Counted from the stretch's first letter, positions 26,750-36,555 are shown. The stretch: 64,000 bases of DNA from Methylocaldum sp. 14B (GCF_002005105.1 NZ_MSCV01000023.1:29538-93537), one strand, 5' to 3'. Numbers and translations are program-made. The notes: generated by a model from the sequence alone, not told the origin.

Positions 26750-27139
26750 CCGGGTCAGTTGCCAGTGGTAACATGAATTAGCGGGATGTCGGCCTATCCC
26801 TTCCTGGGGGGCGACGCGACATCCCTATTTCTGTGCTCGAATGCCGCTTCCCTACCGCCCTTTCGAGTGCGATTTATTTAAGCGCCGAGCTTCGGCCGAA
26901 AAAAATACGTGCGAGCTCTTACGTAGATCTCCTCTAATGGCGGCGGTCAAACGGAGATTTCGTGACTGATGTCAAATTCATTTCAAATTGAAAGTGTTAC
27001 TGTTGGTTCACGCCTAGATCGACAGTGACGGTTGACCATCCGGTGCAGCCCCCATGGCGCGGTCGCTATCCCGAATATGCCGGCGTGGGAACCTTCCTCA
27101 CACAAGTGTTCTTCGGCGGAAAGTCGGAGCCCCGCAGAG
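26750..27139. other. Intergenic stretch with no supported gene
   Basis: AT-rich patches (for example near 26965-27000) may contain promoters, but no frame has motif or ribosome-site support. Confidence 0.4.
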
Positions 27140-27232
27140 GTTAAGGAAGCTCTGATTAAGTCCTTCGACAGGCCTGTCCTGAGCCAAGTCGAAGGGCATG
27201 AACGGAATCCACTTGTTCAGAGCTTCCTTAAC
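27140..27232. repeat. MITE-like inverted-repeat element carrying a nested repeat
   Basis: GTTAAGGAAGCTCTG (27140-27154) and CAGAGCTTCCTTAAC (27218-27232) are perfect 15-bp inverted ends; the match extends to about 22 bases with two mismatches. Between them lies one copy of the CCTGTCCTGAGCCAAGTCG repeat. No coding capacity. Confidence 0.8.
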
Positions 27233-27349
27233 TTTTCCTAGCCCCTCCGACCAGAGTGGGTCTCCTTCTAGCCGAAATTCCGAATATCGACGGCACCTAG
27301 AGACTAGGTGCCAGTTTTTTACATGAGATCTTGAAATCAGAGGGAAACG

Positions 27350-27676
27350 ATGGCGACTAGAAAATATCGCCTGTGCCACCATCCGGAATTGATTCAACGC
27401 TTATTGGATGCAGCCGACATGATCTATCTCGATCCTCAGGGAAACCGCGCCAGACTTAACCGTCTCCTAGGTCTCGTCGAAAGATTGCAGGGTAGAAATC
27501 CGCTGATCACGCCCCCTCGTCATTATCATTTCGGCTCCGCTTCCCGCTCCAGGTCTGCTCCGTTCAACCCACCGATGAATGCCGAATGCTCGAACGGCGC
27601 CGAACCGTCCTCGCCCGAGCAATTGGAAGAGGCCGTCGGGCGCCGGAGACGCGCCTCAAAACCCTTTCACTCGTGA
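27350..27676 (+). CDS. Small hypothetical protein
   Basis: A 108-residue protein. The ATG has AGAGGGAAACG upstream. The first 50 residues look like a genuine helical protein (HHPELIQRLLDAADMIYLD, RARLNRLLGLVERLQG). The second half is low-complexity, rich in Ser, Pro and Arg. No domain recognised. It may be a real short gene with a degenerated end. Next gene on the same strand is the CBS protein. Confidence 0.45.
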   Translation: MATRKYRLCHHPELIQRLLDAADMIYLDPQGNRARLNRLLGLVERLQGRNPLITPPRHYHFGSASRSRSAPFNPPMNAECSNGAEPSSPEQLEEAVGRRRRASKPFHS

Positions 27677-27808
27677 GGGGCCGATCGCTCCCAAACTGCC
27701 GACGCGTGCCGAACCTTCGTCGGCTCGCCCTGTCCCACTGTTACGGACCGCAAGCAGGCGGTTCTTGATCGTCAGCATGATGAAAATCCGAGAACGGAGG
27801 GAAACCCC

Positions 27809-28258
27809 ATGGAAGTAAGAGAAATCATGACCCCCAACCCGGTCTGCTGTACCCCGGACACCCATTTGGAAGCTATCGCACGACTGATGGTACGGCACGA
27901 CTGCGGCGAGATACCGGTCGTCGAGAACGAGGAATCGATGCGGCTGGTCGGCGTCGTCACCGATCGCGATATCGTCTGCCGCAGCTTGGCTCAGGGCAAG
28001 AATCCAATGGACATGACCGCACGGGAATGCATGTCCACCCCGTGCGTCACGGTTACACCCGAAACTTCGCTGGAAGACTGCTGCAAGGTGATGGAAGAAC
28101 ATCGAATCCGGCGTGTGCCGGTAGCCGATCGAAGCGGGCGCTGCTGCGGAATGGTTTCCCAGGCGGATATCGCCCGGCGTGCCCCGACCCAGCAGACGGC
28201 GGAAGTGCTCAAGGAAGTCTCTCAGCCAAAATCTACCGCGGAACCTGCCATGGCTTAG
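27809..28258 (+). CDS. Paired-CBS-domain protein
   Basis: A 149-residue protein made almost only of two CBS motifs: IMTPNPVCCTPDTHLEAIARLM to VGVVTDRDI (about 6-55, split by variable residues) and CMSTPCVTVTPETSLEDCCK to GMVSQADIARR (about 74-128). Such stand-alone Bateman modules bind adenine nucleotides and regulate a partner or sense energy charge. GGAGGG precedes the ATG. No fused catalytic domain. After the stop lies a hairpin (GGGCTTGC...GCAAGCCC, 28258-28282) without a T run. Confidence 0.88.
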   Translation: MEVREIMTPNPVCCTPDTHLEAIARLMVRHDCGEIPVVENEESMRLVGVVTDRDIVCRSLAQGKNPMDMTARECMSTPCVTVTPETSLEDCCKVMEEHRIRRVPVADRSGRCCGMVSQADIARRAPTQQTAEVLKEVSQPKSTAEPAMA

Positions 28259-28557
28259 GGCTTGCCGCCAGGCAGCAAGCCCTGATGGCAATGGATCAAT
28301 TCATTCTCCAGCATACCCCGGAAGCGTTAAATGGGACGGCATCATCTCCGCCGTTCGCTTTTTGGCTTATGGCGAAGTGAAAACCAAACTGCTCCAGCAC
28401 CATTCGATTGGCGTTGACGCATACGGGTATATACCTTCACAAACGTTGCGGACGGGATGATTATCCCGTCCCGACGAGTGAGTATGTGGAAATCCATAGC
28501 GCAAGAATCGGATGTTATCGAATCGCATGGCGGTTTGAATTAGAACCTTCAAGGTGC

Positions 28558-28668
28558 AGTAGGTCGGCAATCCTTTCCCAATCGCAAACGGTCGCTTTTT
28601 GTCGCGACCCTTCCGAGAACGCCCCTCACCGATCCCGTGTGTCGGCAAAGGATTGCCGACCTACGAAT
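28558..28668. repeat. GTTTGCGATTGG-type repeat, inverted copy, inside a REP
   Basis: GTAGGTCGGCAATCCTTTCC on the left and GGATTGCCGACCTAC on the right frame CCAATCGCAAACGGTCGC and GTCGCGACCCTTCC, the reverse complement of the 9834-type unit. The palindrome loop differs (TTTTT). The rest of 28259-28821 has no supported gene. Confidence 0.75.
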
Positions 28669-28821
28669 TTTCTCAATCGTCACCCCTAAACCGCGGTGAA
28701 AAACGCTCTAGCTCGAGATAACGGATTTGTTCCTGTCCTAAAGATAAGCAATGCAACGACCTTTGCCGCCGCGGGTTATCGCCGGAACTGTTGCCGCCTA
28801 GCCGGTTTCCGAAAAGAATAC

Positions 28822-30207
28822 TCATTCCAGCCGATAACCCGCCGCCTTCCACGCCTTCATGCTTCCCGGAATGTTGTATACCTCCTTGAATCCGCCGCGT
28901 TTCAGCAGACTCGCCGCGATGCTCGACCGATAACCGCTCCCGCAATAAGTGACGATCGGTTTGGTGCGATCGAAGGAGTGGAGATGGTCCGGCAAAAAAG
29001 GCGCATAGAGATGCAGAGCGCCCGGAATATGGCCCTGGTTCCACTCGGCAGGGCTTCGCACATCCAGGACCTGGAGATCGCTCCTGCCGCTGTCTATCCG
29101 TCCTTTCAACTGGTGTACGCTCATTTCCGGCATACGATCGAAAGGCAAGCCCGCTTCGAACCAGCCGCGCATGCCTTTGCCCAGATAGCCATCGATTTTC
29201 TCGAATCCGATGCGCAGCAGGTGACGCTGAACCGTTTCGAGATCGTCCTCTTCCGCCAGAACCAACAAAATCCGCTGGTTAGGCCTAAGCGTCCAGCCGG
29301 CCCACGTCGGAAACTCCTCGCGCAAGGCGATGTTCAATGCACCCTGGATATGCCCCCCGCCGAAGGCTTCGATTTCGCGGGTATCGAGGACCACCGTGTC
29401 GGGCTTGCCCATCTCGATTTGGAACACGTGCGGCTCGAGCATCGGAATCGGCGGCACGCAGGCCAGCACCCGAGGCCCGTGGGTATTCACGTCCTTGAGA
29501 TGAGCGTAATAGAACGGCGCAGGTTGCAGCGAGCCAAGCTGGTTCTTCACGAACTCGTCCTCGTTATCGGCTAGAAGCTTGGGATTATGCCGCCGCTCGT
29601 AACCCAGCGTGCTGATCAGCCGGTCGCCGATATTGCCGCCGCACGGCGATCCTTTGCCGTGTGCCGGGTAGATCGTCAACTCGTCGCCCAGCGGGAGGAG
29701 CTTATCGAAGAGCGAGTGATAGAGTCGGCGGGTCATTCCGTCGGCCTCTTCCTTCCCGAGCAGATCGGTACGGCCGATATCCCCGCAGAACAGCGTATCG
29801 CCGGTAAAGACTCCCCAGGGCGCCTCGGCGCCCTTGCCGCCGCTTACTCGGTAACACACATGTTCGGGCGTATGCCCCGGCGTGTGAAGCGCCTGCAATG
29901 AGAGATTTCCTATCCGTATCGTATCGCCGTCCTTGACGGCTTCGTGGTCAAAGGTGCGTTCGTTCGATTCGCCCGCGTAAATCGTCGCGCCGGTCTGTGC
30001 CGCGAGCTCCCGGCTGCCCGATACGAAATCTTCGTGGACATGGGTTTCCAGGATGTGGCTGATACGAACGTCGCAGTCCTTGGCGATTTCCAAATAGATT
30101 TGGATGTCTCGGCGCGGGTCGACGACGGCGCAAACGCCGGCGCTCTCGTCGCCCAGCATATAGGACAAATGGGAAAGCCCTTCCGACTTGATCGTTTCCA
30201 GAAACAT
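28822..30207 (-). CDS. Persulfide dioxygenase-rhodanese fusion (MBL fold plus two rhodanese domains)
   Basis: A 461-residue protein. Residues 1-240 are a metallo-beta-lactamase fold of the ETHE1 type, with THVHED (His56, His58, Asp60), HTPGHTPEH, GDTLFCGDIGRTDL and YPAHGKGS. Two rhodanese domains follow: the first (about 265-345) has no active Cys (strand ILLVLAEED), the second (about 365-460) has the loop TYCGSGYRSS with catalytic Cys. Known relatives oxidise glutathione persulfide to sulfite and move sulfane sulfur, in sulfide detoxification. TAGGAGGC precedes the ATG. The small gene upstream (30217-30546) ends 9 bases before, so they form an operon. Confidence 0.9.
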   Translation of the reverse strand: MFLETIKSEGLSHLSYMLGDESAGVCAVVDPRRDIQIYLEIAKDCDVRISHILETHVHEDFVSGSRELAAQTGATIYAGESNERTFDHEAVKDGDTIRIGNLSLQALHTPGHTPEHVCYRVSGGKGAEAPWGVFTGDTLFCGDIGRTDLLGKEEADGMTRRLYHSLFDKLLPLGDELTIYPAHGKGSPCGGNIGDRLISTLGYERRHNPKLLADNEDEFVKNQLGSLQPAPFYYAHLKDVNTHGPRVLACVPPIPMLEPHVFQIEMGKPDTVVLDTREIEAFGGGHIQGALNIALREEFPTWAGWTLRPNQRILLVLAEEDDLETVQRHLLRIGFEKIDGYLGKGMRGWFEAGLPFDRMPEMSVHQLKGRIDSGRSDLQVLDVRSPAEWNQGHIPGALHLYAPFLPDHLHSFDRTKPIVTYCGSGYRSSIAASLLKRGGFKEVYNIPGSMKAWKAAGYRLE

Positions 30208-30216
30208 GATTGCCTC

Positions 30217-30546
30217 CTAATCGGCGTGAGCCTGTTCTTCCGATGGCGAGACGGCCGGCCATTCCTCGTCCAAATACGTATCGCGGACGGTTCCGAGCCG
30301 GGTATTGCCGTGTACCGCCGCGCCGTCCGAATCGACAACTTCCACCTGAAAGCCCGGATAGGTCTGGCGGAAACGCGTCGCCTTCCATTTCTCCACGCTC
30401 AGGTCGTTCTTCGCCGGCGATTCGAAGGGATACGGCGGCAGGCCCATGCGGTCGCCGCGCACGTCCCGCCCGTCCAGGTGGAGAATACGCACCGCGAATC
30501 CCTCGACATCCCAGATCTGCTTCTCCACGTTCATGACCTTGGCCAT
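30217..30546 (-). CDS. Conserved hypothetical protein, operon partner of persulfide dioxygenase
   Basis: A 109-residue soluble protein: KQIWDVEGFAVRILHLDGRD, then PPYPFESPAKNDLSVEKWKATRF and YPGFQVEVVDSDGAAVHGNT. It looks like a small beta-rich domain. No Cys, no signal peptide, no catalytic motif. It sits directly upstream of the persulfide dioxygenase on the same strand, 9 bases apart. A role with that enzyme is inference only. Confidence 0.7.
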   Translation of the reverse strand: MAKVMNVEKQIWDVEGFAVRILHLDGRDVRGDRMGLPPYPFESPAKNDLSVEKWKATRFRQTYPGFQVEVVDSDGAAVHGNTRLGTVRDTYLDEEWPAVSPSEEQAHAD

Positions 30547-30719
30547 AAGCCTTTCTCCACTGCCCTATGCCGAGCCGAGTAGGTCGGCAATCCCGAGCCG
30601 CAACATCCCGGCCCATTCAACCGGCGCTTCCATCAGTGCCTAGCTCATAGGATGTGCTGAACGAAGTGAAGCGCATCATTCGCGACTCCCCTATCCCGAG
30701 CCACGACACATCGTCCCGT

Positions 30720-33416
30720 TCAACCGGCGCTTGCGTCCGAACCCAGCCGCGCGACGCGGTCATGCAGCGCTGCGGCGATGCGCTGCTCCGGACGCTCGCC
30801 CCGGCCCTCCCGCTCCAGCTCGTCCGCCGTCGCCGGCGGACCGAAGCGGACCTCGATCGGCCGGAAACGTGGCACCCAGCTCCCCACCGGCAGCGCCATG
30901 TAACTTCCGCCGATCCAGACCGGGACGGCCGGCACGCGCGCCGCCCGGAGCAGCAGACCGATCCCGGTCTCGAACGGCCGGAGCTTTCCGCTTTCGGAAC
31001 GGCCGCTCTCGGCGAACCACACCAGATTGTTGCCCCGCTTGAGCACCAATACGGCCAGGGCGAGACTGGCTAAAGGACCCCGCCGGGGATCGACAGGCAG
31101 CGTGCCGGTCGAACGGCTGGCCTGCCGCATCAACGCGTTCCGAAACATGACCCCGGTATAACCCGCCCAACAGGTTCTCGGGAGCTGGTCCCGCGGCAGG
31201 ACCGCGGCAATGGCCATGGGGTCGAGATAGCTGACATGGTTCGGCGCCAGAATGAACGGCCCATTCTTCGGCAGGTGCTCCTGTCCTTTGGCCTTGACGT
31301 CGAACGCCCGTTCCATCAGCCAGCGGTCGAAGCCGAACAAAAGAACGCCCAGAGCGCTCGACCAGGTTCCCGGCGGCTCGACCCAGGCGCGTTGGTCCGC
31401 GCCCACCAAGGCTTCCGGCTGAGACAGCCGGGCCAACGGGTCCTTGACTTCGCCCGCCAGGCCGCCGCCCGCTTCGGCGCCTTCCCGCAACAGATCGCGG
31501 ACGGTTTGCACGCGGCTGATGGTTTCCTCGTCGAGATCGACCCCGGTGGCCGCGCCCATTTCGAGGGTCAGCGTCAGCCATTCGAGCGAATCCACGCCCA
31601 GATCGAGCTGGAGATTCGTATCCGGCATCAGCCGCACGTCGGGAAAGCGCTCGGCCAGCCATTGCCAGATTTGGCGGGCGTTCGGTGCCTCCAGCAATTG
31701 CTGGTCTTCGGGCGCCATCCGTTCGAAGGGCAAGGGACCCGTTTCCCCGGCCGCCGCCTTTCCCTTCTGTTTGGCCTTCTCGTAAATTTCGTCGAGCTCA
31801 TGCCGCCTAAGCTTGCCGAGGTGCGTCCGGGGCAGCGGGTCCGGCGTGATGACGTAATCGCCGATTCGATTGTGCGAGGGCAATCGACCGGACTGCGCCT
31901 CGACGTCCTTGCGGATCAGCGCTTCGAGGTCCCCGCCCTCGCGGGTCGCGGCCGGTGCCGGCACGATCAGGGCCACCAGCCGGCCCTTTTTCTCCAGCAC
32001 GGCGACTTCCTTGATGCGCGGGCCCTGGCCCAGAATCTCCTCGACGTACTCGGGGCGGATGTTTTCGCCGCCGGGCAGCACGATCATTTCCGAGGCGCGC
32101 CCGACGAGGCGCAGGTATCCGCCGTCCAAATAGCCGAGATCGCCGGTACGGAAAAAACCGTCGGGGGTGAACGCCTCCCGTGTCTTGTCGGGCAGATTTC
32201 GGTAGCCCGAGAAGACGTTGGTGCCTCTGGCCAGCACCTCGCCGTGTTCGGCCGGAGGCTCGGGTTCCGCGATGCGGATTTCGACGCCGGGCAGCGGCGT
32301 CCCGGCGGTATCGAGACGGCTCCGGCCGGGCACGTTGAACGTCAGCACCGGCGAGGTTTCGGTCAGGCCGTAACCCGTTGCCATGTCAAAACCCAGGCCG
32401 ACCAGCTTGAACGCCAGGTCCGGCGCGAGCATCGCGCCGCCGCACAGCATCATGCGCAGATCCGGGGCGAACTGACGGTGCAGCGAAAGGAATAACCCGC
32501 GGCCGATGGTAAGGTCCGAATGCCGGCGCAGCGCGCTCGCGAGATCCAGGCCGAGATGAAACAGCTTGTCCGCCAAAATTCCGTGCTGCCGGACTTGGGT
32601 TTCGATCGCCCCGAACAGCGCCTCGTACATGCGCGGAACCCCGACCAGGAATGTGGCCTTCCCTTCCCTGAGCGCCCGCAACAGTTCGGGCCCGGTCAGC
32701 GACAGCGGAAAGATGAAGGGAACTCCTGCGGCAAGCGGCGTCAGCAAGCCTATGGTGAAGGGATAGACGTGATGCAGAGGCAGCGGCAGCAGAAAGCGTT
32801 CCTGTTCTCCGACCACGTGAAGATCGAGTATGGCCTGGAGATTGCTTGCGAGGTTCCGATGGCTGAGCGGCACCCCTTTCGGTGGACCGGTCGTCCCGGA
32901 GGTGTAGAAAAGCACGGCGATGTCCTCCGGTGCGGCCGGAGTACCCGGCTTTTCCGCATCGGAGCAATGGCGCCGCCAATCGAACTCGTCACCCCGTTCC
33001 GCATCCAGCAGGATCGGACGGAGATCGCGTTTGAGACCTAAGCGATCGAGGCGCTGGAGCTGACGGCGCGTGGTGAACAACCAGCCGACCCCGCTGTCGG
33101 CCAGCACGTGCCGGAGGTCCTCGTCGCCCATCTGGGCATCGATCAGAACCGGCACGATCCCCGCCGCGATCGAGCCGAGACAGGCCACCACCCATTCCGG
33201 ACTATTGGGCGCAAAAAGGCCCACGGCATCGCCCGGCCGCAACCCCGATTCGACTAGCCCGGCCCCCAAGCGCTGCACGGAGCGGGCGAGCTTCCCGTAA
33301 GACCAGGTTTCGGTGCGTTTTTTCAGAAACGCCACAATCGCCGGCTTGCCGCCCTGCCCTTCGAGCGCCCGGATCAATTGCTGCAAGGTGTCTATCGCCA
33401 CGGCTCCGTCCCTCAT
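30720..33416 (-). CDS. Acyl-AMP ligase / acyl carrier / PlsC acyltransferase fusion
   Basis: An 898-residue three-part protein. Residues about 10-530 are an AMP-binding acyl ligase with YTSGTTGPPKG near 166, GYGLTETSP, and the FRTGDLGYLDGG motif. About 570-650 is a carrier domain with LGVDSLEWL (phosphopantetheine Ser near 610). About 690-890 is a PlsC acyltransferase with NHVSYLD (the HX4D motif) near 728 and ESGRSESGKLRPFETG. It could activate a free fatty acid, load it on its own carrier, and transfer it to a lysophospholipid: E. coli Aas works similarly but with free ACP and the reverse domain order. ATG 33416 is chosen where AMP-ligase homology begins; an upstream ATG at 33536 adds an unlikely Arg-rich tail. 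Confidence 0.88.
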   Translation of the reverse strand: MRDGAVAIDTLQQLIRALEGQGGKPAIVAFLKKRTETWSYGKLARSVQRLGAGLVESGLRPGDAVGLFAPNSPEWVVACLGSIAAGIVPVLIDAQMGDEDLRHVLADSGVGWLFTTRRQLQRLDRLGLKRDLRPILLDAERGDEFDWRRHCSDAEKPGTPAAPEDIAVLFYTSGTTGPPKGVPLSHRNLASNLQAILDLHVVGEQERFLLPLPLHHVYPFTIGLLTPLAAGVPFIFPLSLTGPELLRALREGKATFLVGVPRMYEALFGAIETQVRQHGILADKLFHLGLDLASALRRHSDLTIGRGLFLSLHRQFAPDLRMMLCGGAMLAPDLAFKLVGLGFDMATGYGLTETSPVLTFNVPGRSRLDTAGTPLPGVEIRIAEPEPPAEHGEVLARGTNVFSGYRNLPDKTREAFTPDGFFRTGDLGYLDGGYLRLVGRASEMIVLPGGENIRPEYVEEILGQGPRIKEVAVLEKKGRLVALIVPAPAATREGGDLEALIRKDVEAQSGRLPSHNRIGDYVITPDPLPRTHLGKLRRHELDEIYEKAKQKGKAAAGETGPLPFERMAPEDQQLLEAPNARQIWQWLAERFPDVRLMPDTNLQLDLGVDSLEWLTLTLEMGAATGVDLDEETISRVQTVRDLLREGAEAGGGLAGEVKDPLARLSQPEALVGADQRAWVEPPGTWSSALGVLLFGFDRWLMERAFDVKAKGQEHLPKNGPFILAPNHVSYLDPMAIAAVLPRDQLPRTCWAGYTGVMFRNALMRQASRSTGTLPVDPRRGPLASLALAVLVLKRGNNLVWFAESGRSESGKLRPFETGIGLLLRAARVPAVPVWIGGSYMALPVGSWVPRFRPIEVRFGPPATADELEREGRGERPEQRIAAALHDRVARLGSDASAG

Positions 33417-33694
33417 CGGGCAAACTGCCCGGTAATCCTTAGAAAAACCAGGCCGCGGGTACGTTCCCGTTGCCGTGATTCGAGAAACCTCGGAAAATCG
33501 TGCCGGTAGCGACCGTCGACATCTCGGCGCCGGCATGTCCCGACTCTGTTACGCTCGTCTCGAACGTTTCGTGCCGTCATGGAAAGTGGCCCCGCCGAAT
33601 GCCCGAACGAAGCGGCCGTAAAACAGTCCTAAAGTTGTGGCTTTTTACAGCCAGCGATCGCTCCAGTTCATCCTGAAAGGAATCACGGTGCACG

Positions 33695-34759
33695 ATGAGC
33701 CAGTTCAGAAATTCCCAAACCATACCGGATCTGCGCAAGGTGAGAATCAATCCCGACTATTGGTATCCGCTCGCCTGGGCGCATCAAGTCGGAAAAGCCA
33801 AGGTTCTCGGAGCCGTATTCGCCGGCCGGCCTATCGCCATCGCCCGGACCCAATCGGGCAAGATATTCGCCTTGGAAGACCGCTGCGCCCATCGCCAGTT
33901 TCCGCTTAGCCTGGGGGTTGTCTGCGGCGACCATCTTCAATGCGGATACCACGCCTGGCGATATGACCAACACGGGCGGATCTCGGCGATTCCTTACGCC
34001 GGACCCGATACCGTACCGCCGCCCGGCGTTCGCTCCTATCCCTGCCGAGAGGCCTATGGAGCGATCTTCGTGTTTCCGGGCCATCCGGATTTGGCGGACC
34101 AGGTTCCGCTGCCCGAGATTGCGCTTCGCGATTCCCCCGATTACAAGCCCATGTGCTTTTCCCGGCAGGTCGATTGTCATTATTCGTTCATGCACGAGAA
34201 CCTGATGGATATGAATCATCAATTCCTGCATCGGCGGTTGATGGGCAAGATCAGACCGGAGCTGCTCGGCACAGCCAGGGGCGACGGATGGGTCGAAGCG
34301 AGGTATCACTTCCATCATCTGGGCGGGCGCCGGCATTCAGGGTCCGATCTTCTCTCGTTCGGCGGCGACCACGCGGAAAAGGAATACGACGTCATGACCA
34401 TCCGGACCGAGTATCCCTACCAAACCCTAACGATCGCGGGGCGCGACTCCGAATTTCCGAGCGTCGGTTTGTGGTGCGTCTACGTGCCGAAAGACCCGGA
34501 CCAAAAAACCAATCAAAGCTTCGGCATTCTGATGATCCGGAAACCCCGGATTCCCGGCTTGATTCATGTGCTATGGCCGCTCCTCCGCCATTTTGCGGAA
34601 GCGGTGTTCGCCGAGGACCGCATGGCGGTGGAAGCGGAACAGCGGGCTTATGACGAACTGGGGAGAGATCGAAACCAGGAAGTCTATCCCGTCACGCTCG
34701 CCGTTCGGGAGTTGCTGATATCCAGGGGAATCGCCCCGAAACCGGATGAATGCGGTTGA
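33695..34759 (+). CDS. Rieske-type non-haem iron oxygenase (alpha-subunit like)
   Basis: A 354-residue protein. The Rieske centre is CAH (Cys64, His66) and CGYH (Cys83, His86). The catalytic domain has ENLMDMNHQFLH: Asn169/Asp172 bridging region with His175 and His179 as iron ligands. The C-terminal half is the usual hydrophobic substrate cavity. Such enzymes hydroxylate or demethylate rings, sterols or amines using electrons from a reductase, which is not encoded nearby. In methanotrophs a relative (SdmA) removes sterol C-4 methyl groups, but nothing here ties this gene to sterols. It is divergent from the acyl-ligase fusion gene. Confidence 0.88.
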   Translation: MSQFRNSQTIPDLRKVRINPDYWYPLAWAHQVGKAKVLGAVFAGRPIAIARTQSGKIFALEDRCAHRQFPLSLGVVCGDHLQCGYHAWRYDQHGRISAIPYAGPDTVPPPGVRSYPCREAYGAIFVFPGHPDLADQVPLPEIALRDSPDYKPMCFSRQVDCHYSFMHENLMDMNHQFLHRRLMGKIRPELLGTARGDGWVEARYHFHHLGGRRHSGSDLLSFGGDHAEKEYDVMTIRTEYPYQTLTIAGRDSEFPSVGLWCVYVPKDPDQKTNQSFGILMIRKPRIPGLIHVLWPLLRHFAEAVFAEDRMAVEAEQRAYDELGRDRNQEVYPVTLAVRELLISRGIAPKPDECG

Positions 34760-35194
34760 GAGGCTGAACCATCGGCGCAGTATCGAATCAAAGCTCGGGC
34801 AAAGGCTCGCGGTAGGGTGTTCCCCGGATTTTCGCCCTGATTCCTGCAATCCGCGGTCTTGGCGGAAACCGACATGAGAAGAGGAAACTGGATCCGGACA
34901 TCCTTGTCCGTTGCGATCACCGTCCCGTGAACGCAGAAGCCGTGCCTTGGCGATCCAGTTATAGCCTTGTCCGTCGACTATTGGGATGCTTTTCCCGGCG
35001 AGTTCCGCTGTCCCTTCGCAGCATCCCACAGTCCCAACCGAAACCTTCTTGTTTCGGGCTCACATGCACCGTCTGCATGGAAGTGAAGTTTATTAAACCC
35101 GACTCTGACGCTTTCCGATATACGCCCGACTCCGTAGGTAATTGTTCGTAAAGGGATAACCAGGCAGCAACATTCGGTTCGCTTCCGAACGGGA
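34760..35194. other. Intergenic stretch with no supported gene
   Basis: A 74-codon plus-strand frame and several minus-strand frames exist, none with ribosome-site or motif support. No RNA gene was recognised. Confidence 0.4.
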
Positions 35195-36313
35195 TCAGCG
35201 CGCGCGGGCATGAACCCAACGCATGATTTCCGGCCACAGGCTGCGGTGGGCCTCCTGCCCTACCAGCATGCCGACGTGCTGGAGCGAAACGCCGACATCC
35301 CCGCCATACCAGAGCACCGTGGTATCCCGGCTCCGCACCGCGCGATGGAAAGGCAACACCGCTTGAGGCGGGACGATACGGCAGTTCGGGTCCACGGCGC
35401 TGAGAACCGGAGCCTCGACGAGCCGCGGGGCTACTTTATGGCCGTTGATCGAAAGATTCCCCCGCATGAAACGGTCCTCGCGATACAGCCACTCGACGAT
35501 TTCCTCGAAAAGCGCCGGTGCCATGGACATTTCGTCGCATGCCCAACGCTCCACGGCCAGATAGGTTCGCTGAGCCTGCGGGTCGCCGAGGCTTCGAAAC
35601 CCGTTCAATAAGCGGCGCCAACCGAAGGTCAAAGGATCCGCGAGGAACGAGCACCCGCTAAGCAGCGAACCGGCCACAGGGGCTACGACCACGGTCAAGT
35701 ATTGCGCCGGCGGAGCCGTGGCGATCCAGCGGTCGATCAGTCCCACATCCCGCCCGAAATGCAGCGGAGCACCCAAAAGAATCAATCCTTTGACGCACTC
35801 CGGATGCAAGGCCGCAAAAAAAGTGGCCAAGGTTCCCCCCAACGAATGCCCGGCCAGGAAAACCGGCCCGTTTCCTCGTTCTTTTCCGATGGCCCTGACA
35901 CTGTCGAGAATCAGACGGTCGGCATAGTCGGCCAGACCGAAGGATTGGCCGATACGGCCGGGACGCTCCCAGCACACCAGATAAACCGACAGGCCGCTCT
36001 CCAGTCCGCGCCGGACCACGCTGGCCCAGGGCACCAGGTCCCAAATGTAGGCGCGCTTGATCGGTGCCGGAACGATCAGCAGGACCGGCCCGGCCTCGGG
36101 CTCGGGCTCGGGTTCGGGACCATAGCGTCTGAGCGTGAGACCGGGCGCGGACATCACTGTCCGGAACGGCGTCTCCTCCCGCCCGAAGCCGGTCAGATCG
36201 AACCACAGGCCGAGATCGCGGCGGAACCGATCGATCGGTTCGAATAACCACGTGTCCAGATTCGGATAGAACCCCTGACGGGTCGCAAAATCATCCGTCA
36301 CATCATCGTCCAT
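35195..36313 (-). CDS. Alpha/beta hydrolase of the PHA synthase-like family
   Basis: A 372-residue protein with the PhaC/PhaE-like architecture: a strand LLIVPAPIKRAYIWDL, LVCWERPG, the nucleophile elbow GHSLGG (Ser near residue 145) and a C-terminal HVGMLVG like the catalytic His of PhaC. PHA synthases use Cys in the elbow (GxCxG), so the Ser here argues for a hydrolase or thioesterase rather than a polymerase. An EPEPEPE stretch lies near residue 70. The ATG at 36313 is preferred to a TTG three codons upstream. Cytoplasmic. It may be a depolymerase or an acyl esterase. Confidence 0.8.
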   Translation of the reverse strand: MDDDVTDDFATRQGFYPNLDTWLFEPIDRFRRDLGLWFDLTGFGREETPFRTVMSAPGLTLRRYGPEPEPEPEAGPVLLIVPAPIKRAYIWDLVPWASVVRRGLESGLSVYLVCWERPGRIGQSFGLADYADRLILDSVRAIGKERGNGPVFLAGHSLGGTLATFFAALHPECVKGLILLGAPLHFGRDVGLIDRWIATAPPAQYLTVVVAPVAGSLLSGCSFLADPLTFGWRRLLNGFRSLGDPQAQRTYLAVERWACDEMSMAPALFEEIVEWLYREDRFMRGNLSINGHKVAPRLVEAPVLSAVDPNCRIVPPQAVLPFHRAVRSRDTTVLWYGGDVGVSLQHVGMLVGQEAHRSLWPEIMRWVHARAR

Positions 36314-36555
36314 GGACAACAACCTAAAGAATCGCCCCTTCCCGATATCGACCCGGACACTTCACGAAAACTCCCCGAGATCGGCCGAAATCGTCGGCAG
36401 ACCCGAAACGAAGTTTTGTGCTTAAATTTGCGGCTGACTCAAGATCCAAATGGGGGGCTCATGGTTCGCTCAACACCGGCCACGGGCGCATAGGAATCTC
36501 ATCCGTTCATGGAGGGCTTATCGAACAATTAAACCAATAAGAGGAGCACAAGCTC

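Noticed and set aside
27032..27241. 69-codon plus-strand frame
   Set aside because: Most of it is the inverted-repeat element and its nested repeat.
35195..36313. Calling the hydrolase a PHA synthase
   Set aside because: The nucleophile elbow is GHSLGG with Ser, not the Cys needed for polymerisation.
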